From JAAXKN01 sp050259615 (GTDB lineage Bacteria; Bacteroidota; Ignavibacteria; Ignavibacteriales; SURF-24), in the NCBI GenBank assembly GCA_050259615.1, contig JBLNAZ010000143.1, positions 1 through 7,111 of the forward strand: a DNA stretch of 7,111 nucleotides, read 5' to 3'. The position numbers and the translations under genes were made by a program. Within the stretch, counting starts at the first letter, position 1, and each line of letters begins with the position of its first letter. Shown here in pieces: positions 1 through 6,572 of the stretch. The notes under the pieces were generated by a model, which worked only from the letters and a program-made list of their open reading frames with translations, was not told the origin of the DNA and did no database searches.

Positions 1-466
1 TGCCTATGGAAAAGTTATCCGTAAGCTTAAGAGCGTAGGCAAGACTGAAAGCAACGTCGTTAACCTTGAAGATTTCCCCAGTACCTTCGGGTTCATTGAT
101 AGTTGTTACGTTCATCTCGCCGATGTCGGAAGAAGTAAAGCTGGCGCCAATGTTGCCATAGTCGCCGAGGCTGTAAGTAATTCCGACGTAATTATATTTG
201 ATACCAGCGAACCATTCCGTATGGTCGAACAGCACATTAACGCCGCTAAGGTTAGTGATGCCCGAGGGGTTCCAGTACATGGCGCTGGGATCGTCTGCAA
301 TTGCAACAAATGCGCTTCCCATTGAAGCCGCCTTTGCTCCCTGTCCTATAGAAAGGAAGGGAGCAGCAGTCGTACCTTTTTTTGACACATCAGAAACGTA
401 GGTCTGCGCAGATATTTCGAGCGTAGCAAAAAGCAATAGTACGATAAACATATATATTTTTTTCAT
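1..466 (-). CDS. PorV/PorQ-family outer-membrane protein, N-terminal part (runs off left edge)
   Basis: The visible 155 residues are the N-terminus; the gene continues past position 1. Residues 1-20 form a signal peptide (MKK, then a hydrophobic stretch, cleavage likely at ISA|QT). Residues 38-72 carry the pattern I recognise from PorV/PorQ-family proteins: LSIGQGAKAASMGSAFVA, then ADDPSAMYWNPSGI. The alternating polar and aromatic segments after residue 75 (VNVLFDHTEW, IKYNYVGITY, GNIGASF) look like strands of an outer-membrane barrel. In the known family, PorV is the T9SS outer-membrane shuttle protein that brings cargo to the attachment complex; PorQ is a relative. The start is ATG 466-464 with AGAGG 10 nt upstream, and it begins 13 nt after the preceding gene's stop, so it is probably co-transcribed with that T9SS-signal protein. 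The family call is fairly sure. The specific role is inferred: lineages of this kind carry many PorV-like paralogues, so this need not be the housekeeping PorV. Confidence 0.85.
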   Translation of the reverse strand, partial: MKKIYMFIVLLLFATLEISAQTYVSDVSKKGTTAAPFLSIGQGAKAASMGSAFVAIADDPSAMYWNPSGITNLSGVNVLFDHTEWFAGIKYNYVGITYSLGDYGNIGASFTSSDIGEMNVTTINEPEGTGEIFKVNDVAFSLAYALKLTDNFSIG

Positions 467-476
467 AGTATTTCGA

Positions 477-482
477 CCTCTA
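477..482 (-). promoter_or_regulatory. Ribosome binding site of the PorV-like gene, overlapping the upstream stop codon
   Basis: Read on the minus strand, the junction is TAG-AGG-TCGAAATACT-ATG. The purine-rich AGAGG uses the last two bases of the upstream TAG stop and lies 10 nt before the ATG at 466. This favours translational coupling between the two genes. Confidence 0.6.
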
Positions 483-3400
483 TTTAATTACCGCGAATTT
501 ACCGATATGCTCACCAATTCCGGGGGCTTCGACGTGATAGATATAAAGGCCGTAGGCTATATCCATTCCGTCTTCAGAAACCATATTCCAGAATACAGAG
601 CCGTCACTTGGGCTAGAGTCCTTATGCAGTGTTTTAACCAAAGCACCGGCAACAGTATAGATTCTGATGGTGCATTTGGCCGGCAGGTGAATGAACTCAA
701 TTCTTCTGTCGCCGCGGCCATTAAGGTTAAGAGTTTTAGGTTCCCATTCGGCTGCGCTTATGTAAGGGTTAGGCACAACGGCAATTTTACCGAGCTGATT
801 TTGAGCCAGCTGGTTATCGACAGCAGAAGCCTTTGTAGTAAAAGTAAAGGCATCTCCCTGTTTAAAGGGTTTGCTGGTTGTCAGGATATATTTGTCGCCT
901 GCCTGAGGTTCAACGGCCTCGCCGAAAAGGGGTCTGTAAGTAAAGTGCCAAGCGAAGTTACGTTCGCTCCAGTCTTTCTTACCGTTATTGTTTTTATCTA
1001 CAAACTCAACCAGTGCGAAATCGTCGCCCACGTTGAATTCACCGTTATTGTCCAGGTCAAATACGATTACAGGGATTGTATCTCCGGTAGCAGTATTTGT
1101 AGCAATAAAGTTTACGTTAGGACCGCTGTAAGGAAGAGTAGAAGAAACAGACGGCACTGTTTTAGCGGGCAGGAATTCAATCTGGTAGTTATTAGGCCAT
1201 TTAACACCGTATTTTGCATCCCTGTCGGCATAAGCTCTTATAAGGTTGCTTTTACCAACAAGCCAGTTTGTAAGAGAATCGATGATGCTTACGCTGTCGT
1301 TTTCAACGCTTACTGTCATGCCGTCGAAAGGAAGGCTTGACCTGCCGGCTCCGATGTGCGAGGTATCCTGGGCAACTACAATAGTATCGGTAGTAGTGCC
1401 GTCAGTTTTGATGATATCGAAGGAGCTTGTTTTATACTTTGGCAGTGCGCCAGTTGAATTAAATTTAACCTTATAGCTTACGTTATCTTTAATGCTGTTA
1501 GGGCTAAGGACGTCCACAGAAATCTTACCCGTACCGACGCCTTCAGAAACCTTTTTAAGGTTGCCGACAATCTGCGGAGGTGTATAGCCTGCAACAGGGG
1601 CATTTGGAATAACAACCGCGCAGTTAATGTCCACAAAGTTTACGTTACCGGCATAATCCTGTGCAATAATCTTAGTACATTCAGTAGGCTGAAGACCTGC
1701 GGTACCGAATTTAGGATCGCCCATATCGTAAGAAACGACCGCATAATAGTATTTGATTCCGTTTTTAACGTCGGTATCAACAAAAGAATGCTGAAGTCCG
1801 CTGTTTTCGCCTCTGAAGAAAGAAGCGCCGTTAATGCCAACGGGATCAGGGCCCTTAATGCTGTCGATAAGGTCGAACTGAGCTATCGGTTTCCAGTATT
1901 TAGGAGCGCCTTTAGAGTCGGTGATAAGTTTAATATCCTGGAATTCAGGTTCAGTACTTCTATAGATCATATAACCCTCGAAGTCCTTCTTATAGCCCAG
2001 TTCCGGATTTCCCTTTTCATAACCAAGGAAAGGATCGCGTGATTCCTCGGCCTTGCTATCCCAGAAGAGGAACACCTTGCCGTCGCCTGCAACAGCGGTA
2101 ACATTAGGCTTAAGAGGGGGTTTAGAGAAGTTATAATTAGCATTATAGATCTGCTGAACGGTTTCCTTATTAAAGAGGAGGTCCTGGAGGTCGCTTCCGA
2201 AAACGAGCGCCATAGAGAATCTTTCCCTGAGTGCCTGTCTGAGAGGGAAAGGGCCGGAAGCAAAGACCATACTGATATTCTTTTTCTGGATTTCAGTCTT
2301 AAATGTAGCGGAGCTCATTCTAAGCCACATCTGTTCGTCGTCTTTAGGCCATCCGCCGCCGACGCCGCCGTCGCCAAGGACATAGATATCGAGGGCAGTA
2401 AGACCGATCTGGTCGGATTCGTTCTTATCGGTTTTGTCGAAATGGGGTTCGCCGTCAGTAGGTATACCGTCGCCTTCGCCTTCATCGGGGCCTTTATAAT
2501 CGGCGTCGAAAGGACCGAGGCCGTCTTTACCCACGTCGTCATTAAGCGGTTCATTTTTATCCCATTTGCCGTTATTGTTCAGGTCGGCATAAGTAATCCA
2601 GTTGCCGTTCTCGTCGCCCGACCAGTGGAGTTTAGGGATACCGGTTTTATCGACAGGGCTGGTAACAAGTTCGCCAGGGCCGCTGTCGCGTTTTTCATCG
2701 ATAAGTCCGTCCTCGTCATTATCCACGCCGTCGAATGAGTTACCGGGGCTTTCGAGGTAAGCGTAGCCGTAATAGCCGATTTTCTTACCGTTTGTCAGCT
2801 GACCTACGGCATCCCAGCCGTATGCGATGTCGAGTTTTTTGTCGTAGTAAGCGTTATCGTCCTGGCTGTTTTTTCCGCCCGCGCCGATATCGGTATAAAA
2901 GCCGAAGAAAGTCTTGTCGTAATTATTGTCTGAAATATTAACTATATCATAATGCCAGAAGATAATATCTTCTGCCAGAACGTGGGACCACTGGAAGCCT
3001 CTGACTTCAACTCTGAGGCCGATGCCGCCAAAGTCATGGTCTGATGCGATAGGAAAGAAGTTATAAGGAGGTCTTTTCCATTCGCCGTCTTTAGAGTCAT
3101 CCATTACGAAGAAAGTTTCCTCATCGGCATTTTTAACGCCACGTCCGAAATAGCCGTACCAGTATCCATCCCAATCCTCGGGATGTTCTACGGGCAGAGC
3201 TCTCGGCCATTTAAGCGGCCAGGTAGCCTGGTTAGAGCTGATGGCAGGAGACTTTGCTGTGGAGTCTGTATTACCCGTAGGGGATTCATAGAAGTATCCC
3301 GGAACGGGTTCAAATCCCCACAGGTCGCCGGTTACAGGGTCACTATCCATCCATTCCCTGTAAGCAGTCTGAAGCGGGTGGCTGAGTTTATTGGGTGCAT

Positions 3401-3692
3401 TGGGGGTACTGATTTCCGTTGACACCAGAACGCAGACGCCGTCGAGGTTATCAATACCGCTGCCTTTGGGCCATTCGCCGGAGGGTGAATTTGGCCAGTG
3501 GCCAACTTCGCCCTGGTTCTGAAATAAAGTTCTGACCAGATTGCCCTGAAGAATACCTTCCTTGCGGTACTGGAAGCTGCCTTTAGGCTCAGTGCGGTAC
3601 TTCATCATCTGGTCGTGACCGTTTTGTGCAAAAGCCACCTGTGAAGTAAGCAGCAATGCCAAAGTGTATAATAGTTTTTTTGTCATTTTCAT
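480..3692 (-). CDS. Large secreted multidomain protein with calcium-loop motifs, FN3-like domain and T9SS-type C-terminal signal
   Basis: A 1070-residue secreted protein of no family I can name. Residues 1-22 are a signal peptide (MKMTKKLL, hydrophobic core, cleavage likely at AFA|QN) with no lipobox cysteine, so it is not a SusD-like lipoprotein. Residues about 150-310 are rich in Trp, Tyr and Asp (for example WDGYWYGYFG and RGFQWSHVLAEDIIFWHY) and look like a globular domain. Residues 324-333 (DNDEDGLIDE), 370-381 (DLNNNGKWDKNE), 879-890 and 899-910 (DKNNNGKKDWSE) are EF-hand- or dockerin-like calcium loops. Residues about 528-665 resemble a fibronectin-III domain (KVFLFW, GYMIYRS, NGIKYYYAVVSYD). 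Residues about 967-1070 (VVPNPYI, IRIYTVAGALVKTL, IAYGLYIYHVEAPG, GKFAVIK) resemble a T9SS type A sorting domain. I infer export to the cell surface by T9SS. The start is ATG 3692, with AGGAG 10 nt upstream; ATG 3686 is nearly as good (GGAG 6 nt upstream). It sits between a TonB receptor gene and a PorV-like gene, suggesting it is the surface partner of the receptor. Substrate unknown. Confidence 0.85.
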   Translation of the reverse strand: MKMTKKLLYTLALLLTSQVAFAQNGHDQMMKYRTEPKGSFQYRKEGILQGNLVRTLFQNQGEVGHWPNSPSGEWPKGSGIDNLDGVCVLVSTEISTPNAPNKLSHPLQTAYREWMDSDPVTGDLWGFEPVPGYFYESPTGNTDSTAKSPAISSNQATWPLKWPRALPVEHPEDWDGYWYGYFGRGVKNADEETFFVMDDSKDGEWKRPPYNFFPIASDHDFGGIGLRVEVRGFQWSHVLAEDIIFWHYDIVNISDNNYDKTFFGFYTDIGAGGKNSQDDNAYYDKKLDIAYGWDAVGQLTNGKKIGYYGYAYLESPGNSFDGVDNDEDGLIDEKRDSGPGELVTSPVDKTGIPKLHWSGDENGNWITYADLNNNGKWDKNEPLNDDVGKDGLGPFDADYKGPDEGEGDGIPTDGEPHFDKTDKNESDQIGLTALDIYVLGDGGVGGGWPKDDEQMWLRMSSATFKTEIQKKNISMVFASGPFPLRQALRERFSMALVFGSDLQDLLFNKETVQQIYNANYNFSKPPLKPNVTAVAGDGKVFLFWDSKAEESRDPFLGYEKGNPELGYKKDFEGYMIYRSTEPEFQDIKLITDSKGAPKYWKPIAQFDLIDSIKGPDPVGINGASFFRGENSGLQHSFVDTDVKNGIKYYYAVVSYDMGDPKFGTAGLQPTECTKIIAQDYAGNVNFVDINCAVVIPNAPVAGYTPPQIVGNLKKVSEGVGTGKISVDVLSPNSIKDNVSYKVKFNSTGALPKYKTSSFDIIKTDGTTTDTIVVAQDTSHIGAGRSSLPFDGMTVSVENDSVSIIDSLTNWLVGKSNLIRAYADRDAKYGVKWPNNYQIEFLPAKTVPSVSSTLPYSGPNVNFIATNTATGDTIPVIVFDLDNNGEFNVGDDFALVEFVDKNNNGKKDWSERNFAWHFTYRPLFGEAVEPQAGDKYILTTSKPFKQGDAFTFTTKASAVDNQLAQNQLGKIAVVPNPYISAAEWEPKTLNLNGRGDRRIEFIHLPAKCTIRIYTVAGALVKTLHKDSSPSDGSVFWNMVSEDGMDIAYGLYIYHVEAPGIGEHIGKFAVIK
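963..1058 (-). other. Tandem pair of EF-hand-like calcium-binding loops in the large secreted protein
   Basis: Residues 879-890 (DLDNNGEFNVGD) and 899-910 (DKNNNGKKDWSE) follow the 12-residue loop spacing: acidic or Asn at positions 1, 3, 5 and 9, Gly at 6, acidic at 12. The second loop is a perfect match; the first has Asn at position 9 and Asp at 12. The loops start 20 residues apart with strand-like sequence before each (VIVF, FALVEFV), not helices, so they resemble calcium loops in beta-rich extracellular proteins more than true helix-loop-helix EF-hands. Calcium binding is inferred. Confidence 0.6.
2550..2585 (-). other. Third EF-hand-like calcium loop in the large secreted protein
   Basis: Residues 370-381 (DLNNNGKWDKNE) match the loop pattern at positions 1, 3, 5, 6, 9 and 12. 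The DNA over its first half differs at one of 17 bases from the loop at 1042-1058. A weaker acidic segment (DNDEDGLIDE, positions 2694-2723) lies about 36 residues before it, and an acidic stretch continues to about residue 427. Confidence 0.6.
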
Positions 3693-3708
3693 CTCCGATA
3701 TTCTCCTA
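3693..3708 (-). promoter_or_regulatory. Ribosome binding site of the large secreted protein, overlapping the receptor stop codon
   Basis: On the minus strand the junction reads TAG-GAG-AATATCGGAG-ATG. AGGAG, built partly from the TAG stop at 3708-3706, is 10 nt before ATG 3692. A second GGAG at 3696-3693 lies directly against that ATG and 6 nt before an in-frame ATG at 3686, so either start could be used. The two proteins differ by only two residues. Confidence 0.6.
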
Positions 3709-6438
3709 AAATCCCAAGGACATACCAAGACGTATCTGTCTTGGAGTTGAATACATAGTAGGATTATTTATCATGTCTTCAATTGTATTCAAACCGACAA
3801 TTGGTACTGCTCTTTTTGTATTTAAGTCTGAACCAGCTCTTCCTGTACTTCCGTAAACGCCATATTCATTCTTTATGTCGAGCACGTTATACACGAGGAG
3901 GAATGTATTAATGTTTACTCCGGCCAGGTTGAAGTTTTTCTCAGCCCTCAGATCCAGGTTATAAGTAGAAGGCTTATTACCCATATTGTTAAATATGAGG
4001 CCGTTTACGTATAAAGGATCTTCGGTATAAGGCATACCTGTACCGTAATTAAAGATAAGTCCTAATGACCAGTCGCTCATATTTCCAAAGTTCAGAGAGA
4101 TATTTAATGTAGATCTCTGATCCCAGTCCAGCGGCACTACTCTTTTAGGTGTAGCAACAGGAGGGTCGGTCTGGTTATTGTTAAATACAGCCGTAGGGTC
4201 AGAAGAGTTACCTTCTGCGATCTGGTAAGTATAGTCGACCTTAGCGCCGAAATAATCGCCGAACATCTTCTCAAGTGTCACAATAAAGCCGCGGACGTTT
4301 CCGTAATCCTGGTTGATATACTTAGCATAGCGCAGGCCTTCATAAGTTTTGACGATTTCCATACCGAGCAGATCCCTTATATCCCTGTAGTAGACGGTGA
4401 GGTCGAAGGAAACCATAGGGAAGAGCACCTGCTGGAGGCCGAGTTCATACATTACGGTTTTCTGACCCTTGAGGTCGGGGTTACCGGTAATGGATGACAA
4501 GGAAGTTCCTGTATTAACGATAAAGTCGGAATTATAATACAGGTTCTCAAAGTTCGGCATCTGGAAGAAATGGCCGTAAGAGAAGTGGATAGCGCCTTTA
4601 TCGCTGATGGGGAAAGAAGCGCCGAGGCGCGGGCTGATCTGGAATTTCGGTTCAGCCTTTGTCATCATTCCGGCTTTAGGATAAAGCGGGTTATTTCTCG
4701 GGTTTTTCCAGTCGGCCGGCATGCTGGAGTTGGGGTCGAAATATTCGAATCTGACGCCGGCATTAATGATCATGATATCATATTCCATTTTATCCTGAAT
4801 ATAGGCAGAAAGTTCAAGGGGTTTCTTCAGGTATCCGGTATTATAGCCCCTGTCGGACGAGGTGCCGTAATTCATATAGCCGAGAGTAAAGAGTGTTTTG
4901 CCTGGAATATGAGAAGCTGTATCGGGGACGTCTTCAGTAAGGTTGATAATAGACATGCCGTGGTTAAACAGCTTATACATTCTGGCTTCCAGACCCGCAC
5001 CGATCTTATGTTCCTTTGATATCTGGCTTGTAAGAGTATACTTCAGCAAATTGGTGCGTGTATATCTTTCATAGCGGTCGCCTTCATTGCCTCCTGAGCG
5101 GAAAGTATAATTTGAGATCGGCAGACCCTGGCGCGGGTTGACGTATCTTGAATCAAAAGGATCGGCATAAAGGTAGCCGTAATAGTTATTGTAATTTGTA
5201 GAGAGCTGGAGAGTCTGGAAAGTGCTCTGTGAAATTACGTGAGTAATCTGAAACGAATTAATGGTATTATTGCGGTAATGGCTTTTAATACCGTCTGGTG
5301 TCTGGAAGAACGAATGGTTATAGTATTTATTATAGTTATCGTCCCAGAACAGGCTGTAGCTGAATTTAAGTCCGGGCAGAGTATAGGTCAGCTTGCCGTT
5401 AAAAGAATACTTTTTATTAGGATTCATCGGTACATAGCTGCCGTCGCCGGTATTTCTCATTATATAGTCAGTAGTCATTTTTGTACCATCGAACACCTCA
5501 ACGGGAAGCGGAGCGTCGTCAGTTACGTTATATATTCGCTGTCCGTATAGGTAGCCCTCGTCATTAAAATAGCGGCCGGTGGTAAAGAATGTCAGATCCT
5601 TCAGAAAGGGCACAGGTCCCGAGAAGCTGAACTGCATATTCTGAGAAGCCACTCTGTCTATTTTATCGAGGTTATGGAACAAGTCTTTATGTGAAGTAAC
5701 GTAATTTCCAACGTAAGCCGAAGCAGATCCCTCGTAGTTCTGGGATCCGTCCTGAGTAACAATATTAACAACGCCGGACATTGCCTGTCCGTATTCAGCG
5801 TTAAACGTACCGGAAATAACCTCCATCTGTCTGACCGAGGTATTTTCAATTTCCACGCTCATTGAGTTATTGTAAGCATCTGTTACGGATACACCGTCAA
5901 TAAGGTAAGCCACTTCATTTGAGCGGCCGCCTCTAAAGTGTCCGCCGACAACGCCGGCCTGCAGATTAACCACCTGTCCAATGCTTTCAACAGGCATCAT
6001 TTTAATATCTTCGGATGAAACAGTAGCCGTATTGGAAGTAAGGTCCTTCTGAACCAGGGGGCGTTCAGCTCTTACGACAACTTCGCGGCCGATATTTATT
6101 GAAGTAGAAGAAAGTTTAACATCAATTTTTGTAGTAAGATCTATTTTAACAATTACATCCTGGACTTTTGTTTTCTGATAACCTATACTGCTTGCGATTA
6201 TGGTATATCTACCCGGAGGGATATTATTTATATAATAATAGCCGTTTATATCAGCTGCAGCTCCGAGGTAGGTGCCTTCCAGGATAATATTGGCTCCTAC
6301 GATTGGTTCACCTGATTCCGAATCCACTATTTTTCCAGAGATCTTGCCAGTGGTTCCGGCAAATGAGGCCGCATTGATAAAGAACATAAACAGCAATACA
6401 CTGCAAATAAAAGCATAAGTTAATCTAGGAGTTTTCAA
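3706..6438 (-). CDS. TonB-dependent outer-membrane receptor with N-terminal carboxypeptidase-regulatory-like domain
   Basis: A 910-residue TonB-dependent transporter that would import an unknown substrate across the outer membrane with energy from TonB-ExbB-ExbD. Residues 1-27 are a signal peptide (KTPR, hydrophobic core, cleavage likely at SFA|GTT). Residues about 31-110 form the beta-sandwich regulatory-like domain seen in Bacteroidota receptors (GKISGKIVDSESGEPIVGAN, INGYYYINNIPPGRYTI). Residues 119-124 (EVVVRA) look like a TonB box. Residues about 126-228 are the plug (YLIDGVSVTDAYN, EVISGTFNAEYGQAMSGVVN), followed by a barrel of about 680 residues ending in Phe (IRLGMSLGF), as outer-membrane barrels usually do. 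The start is TTG 6438, 8 nt after a strong GGGGAGG; in-frame ATGs at 6459, 6498 and 6540 have no such site, and the TTG start puts the signal peptide right at the N-terminus. No SusD-like gene follows; instead a T9SS-signal protein does. The class is certain, but the substrate is not readable. Confidence 0.95.
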   Translation of the reverse strand: MKTPRLTYAFICSVLLFMFFINAASFAGTTGKISGKIVDSESGEPIVGANIILEGTYLGAAADINGYYYINNIPPGRYTIIASSIGYQKTKVQDVIVKIDLTTKIDVKLSSTSINIGREVVVRAERPLVQKDLTSNTATVSSEDIKMMPVESIGQVVNLQAGVVGGHFRGGRSNEVAYLIDGVSVTDAYNNSMSVEIENTSVRQMEVISGTFNAEYGQAMSGVVNIVTQDGSQNYEGSASAYVGNYVTSHKDLFHNLDKIDRVASQNMQFSFSGPVPFLKDLTFFTTGRYFNDEGYLYGQRIYNVTDDAPLPVEVFDGTKMTTDYIMRNTGDGSYVPMNPNKKYSFNGKLTYTLPGLKFSYSLFWDDNYNKYYNHSFFQTPDGIKSHYRNNTINSFQITHVISQSTFQTLQLSTNYNNYYGYLYADPFDSRYVNPRQGLPISNYTFRSGGNEGDRYERYTRTNLLKYTLTSQISKEHKIGAGLEARMYKLFNHGMSIINLTEDVPDTASHIPGKTLFTLGYMNYGTSSDRGYNTGYLKKPLELSAYIQDKMEYDIMIINAGVRFEYFDPNSSMPADWKNPRNNPLYPKAGMMTKAEPKFQISPRLGASFPISDKGAIHFSYGHFFQMPNFENLYYNSDFIVNTGTSLSSITGNPDLKGQKTVMYELGLQQVLFPMVSFDLTVYYRDIRDLLGMEIVKTYEGLRYAKYINQDYGNVRGFIVTLEKMFGDYFGAKVDYTYQIAEGNSSDPTAVFNNNQTDPPVATPKRVVPLDWDQRSTLNISLNFGNMSDWSLGLIFNYGTGMPYTEDPLYVNGLIFNNMGNKPSTYNLDLRAEKNFNLAGVNINTFLLVYNVLDIKNEYGVYGSTGRAGSDLNTKRAVPIVGLNTIEDMINNPTMYSTPRQIRLGMSLGF

Positions 6439-6453
6439 ATTCTTAACCTCCCC
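6436..6453 (-). promoter_or_regulatory. Strong ribosome binding site that selects a TTG start for the TonB receptor
   Basis: GGGGAGG at 6453-6447 is followed by the spacer TTAAGAAT and then TTG at 6438-6436. This is the best Shine-Dalgarno match in the window, and the 8-nt spacing is optimal. It lies downstream of all in-frame ATG codons that precede the signal peptide, so it decides the start. Confidence 0.75.
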
Positions 6454-6518
6454 AAGCATTTTTACACAATCAAAATTGTGGTTTACTCTAAAAATCATTT
6501 CTATTTCTGCTATGATTG
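6439..6518 (-). promoter_or_regulatory. Leader and probable promoter region of the receptor operon
   Basis: This AT-rich stretch separates the upstream gene's terminator from the TTG start, so the operon promoter should lie here. I found no convincing pair of promoter elements. CAATTTTG at 6476-6469 on the minus strand partly matches the Bacteroidota -7 element (TAnnTTTG), differing at the first T, but I saw no clear TTTG at the expected distance upstream. The inverted repeat at 6465-6480 overlaps this candidate. Confidence 0.4.
6465..6480. repeat. 16-bp inverted repeat, possible operator
   Basis: CACAAT-CAAA-ATTGTG has perfect 6-bp arms and a 4-bp centre. It ends 12 nt upstream of the strong ribosome binding site of the receptor gene. 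It could be a binding site for a dimeric regulator or a small RNA hairpin; no T-tract follows it, so it is not a terminator. The function is inferred from position only. Confidence 0.45.
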
Positions 6519-6553
6519 AAAAAAGGGGGGGCGCAGGCATTTCTGTCTGCGCC
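6519..6553 (-). terminator. Intrinsic terminator after the T9SS cargo gene
   Basis: On the minus strand, arms GGCGCAG (6553-6547) and CTGCGCC (6536-6530) pair perfectly over 7 bp around a 10-nt loop. Five further C residues and then six T residues (6524-6519) follow. It begins 19 nt past the stop at 6573. The T-run sits 5 nt beyond the stem, slightly further than usual; a C-C mismatch and then G-C pairs could extend the stem towards it. It marks the boundary between the upstream gene and the receptor operon. Confidence 0.7.
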
Positions 6554-6572
6554 GCCTGAAATTATTACCTTA

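Noticed and set aside
507..1340. Plus-strand open frame of 277 codons antisense to the large secreted protein gene
   Set aside because: It lies wholly inside a well-supported coding sequence, has no signal peptide or recognisable domain, and has a Val/Arg/Ser-rich, Cys-containing composition typical of antisense shadows.
2350..2375. Run of GCC/GTC-like triplets resembling a microsatellite
   Set aside because: It encodes the glycine-rich stretch DGGVGGGW in frame, and codon use explains the repetition.
480..3692. SusD-like partner lipoprotein
   Set aside because: The position after a TonB receptor suggests SusD, but there is no lipobox cysteine after the signal peptide, the length is about twice that of SusD, and beta-rich FN3-like and T9SS-type domains are present instead of a helical TPR-like fold.
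3693..3728. Longer N-terminus for the large secreted protein starting at ATG 3728
   Set aside because: It would overlap the end of the receptor gene and place 12 extra residues (MVCPWDFRRISE) before a normal signal peptide. The ATG at 3692 has a good ribosome binding site.
4570..5019. Plus-strand open frame of 149 codons antisense to the TonB receptor gene
   Set aside because: It lies entirely within the receptor barrel on the opposite strand, with no ribosome binding site or family resemblance.
6465..6480. Inverted repeat as a transcription terminator
   Set aside because: It is AT-rich, has only 6-bp arms and no following T-tract, and lies just upstream of the receptor ribosome binding site; the real terminator is at 6519-6553.
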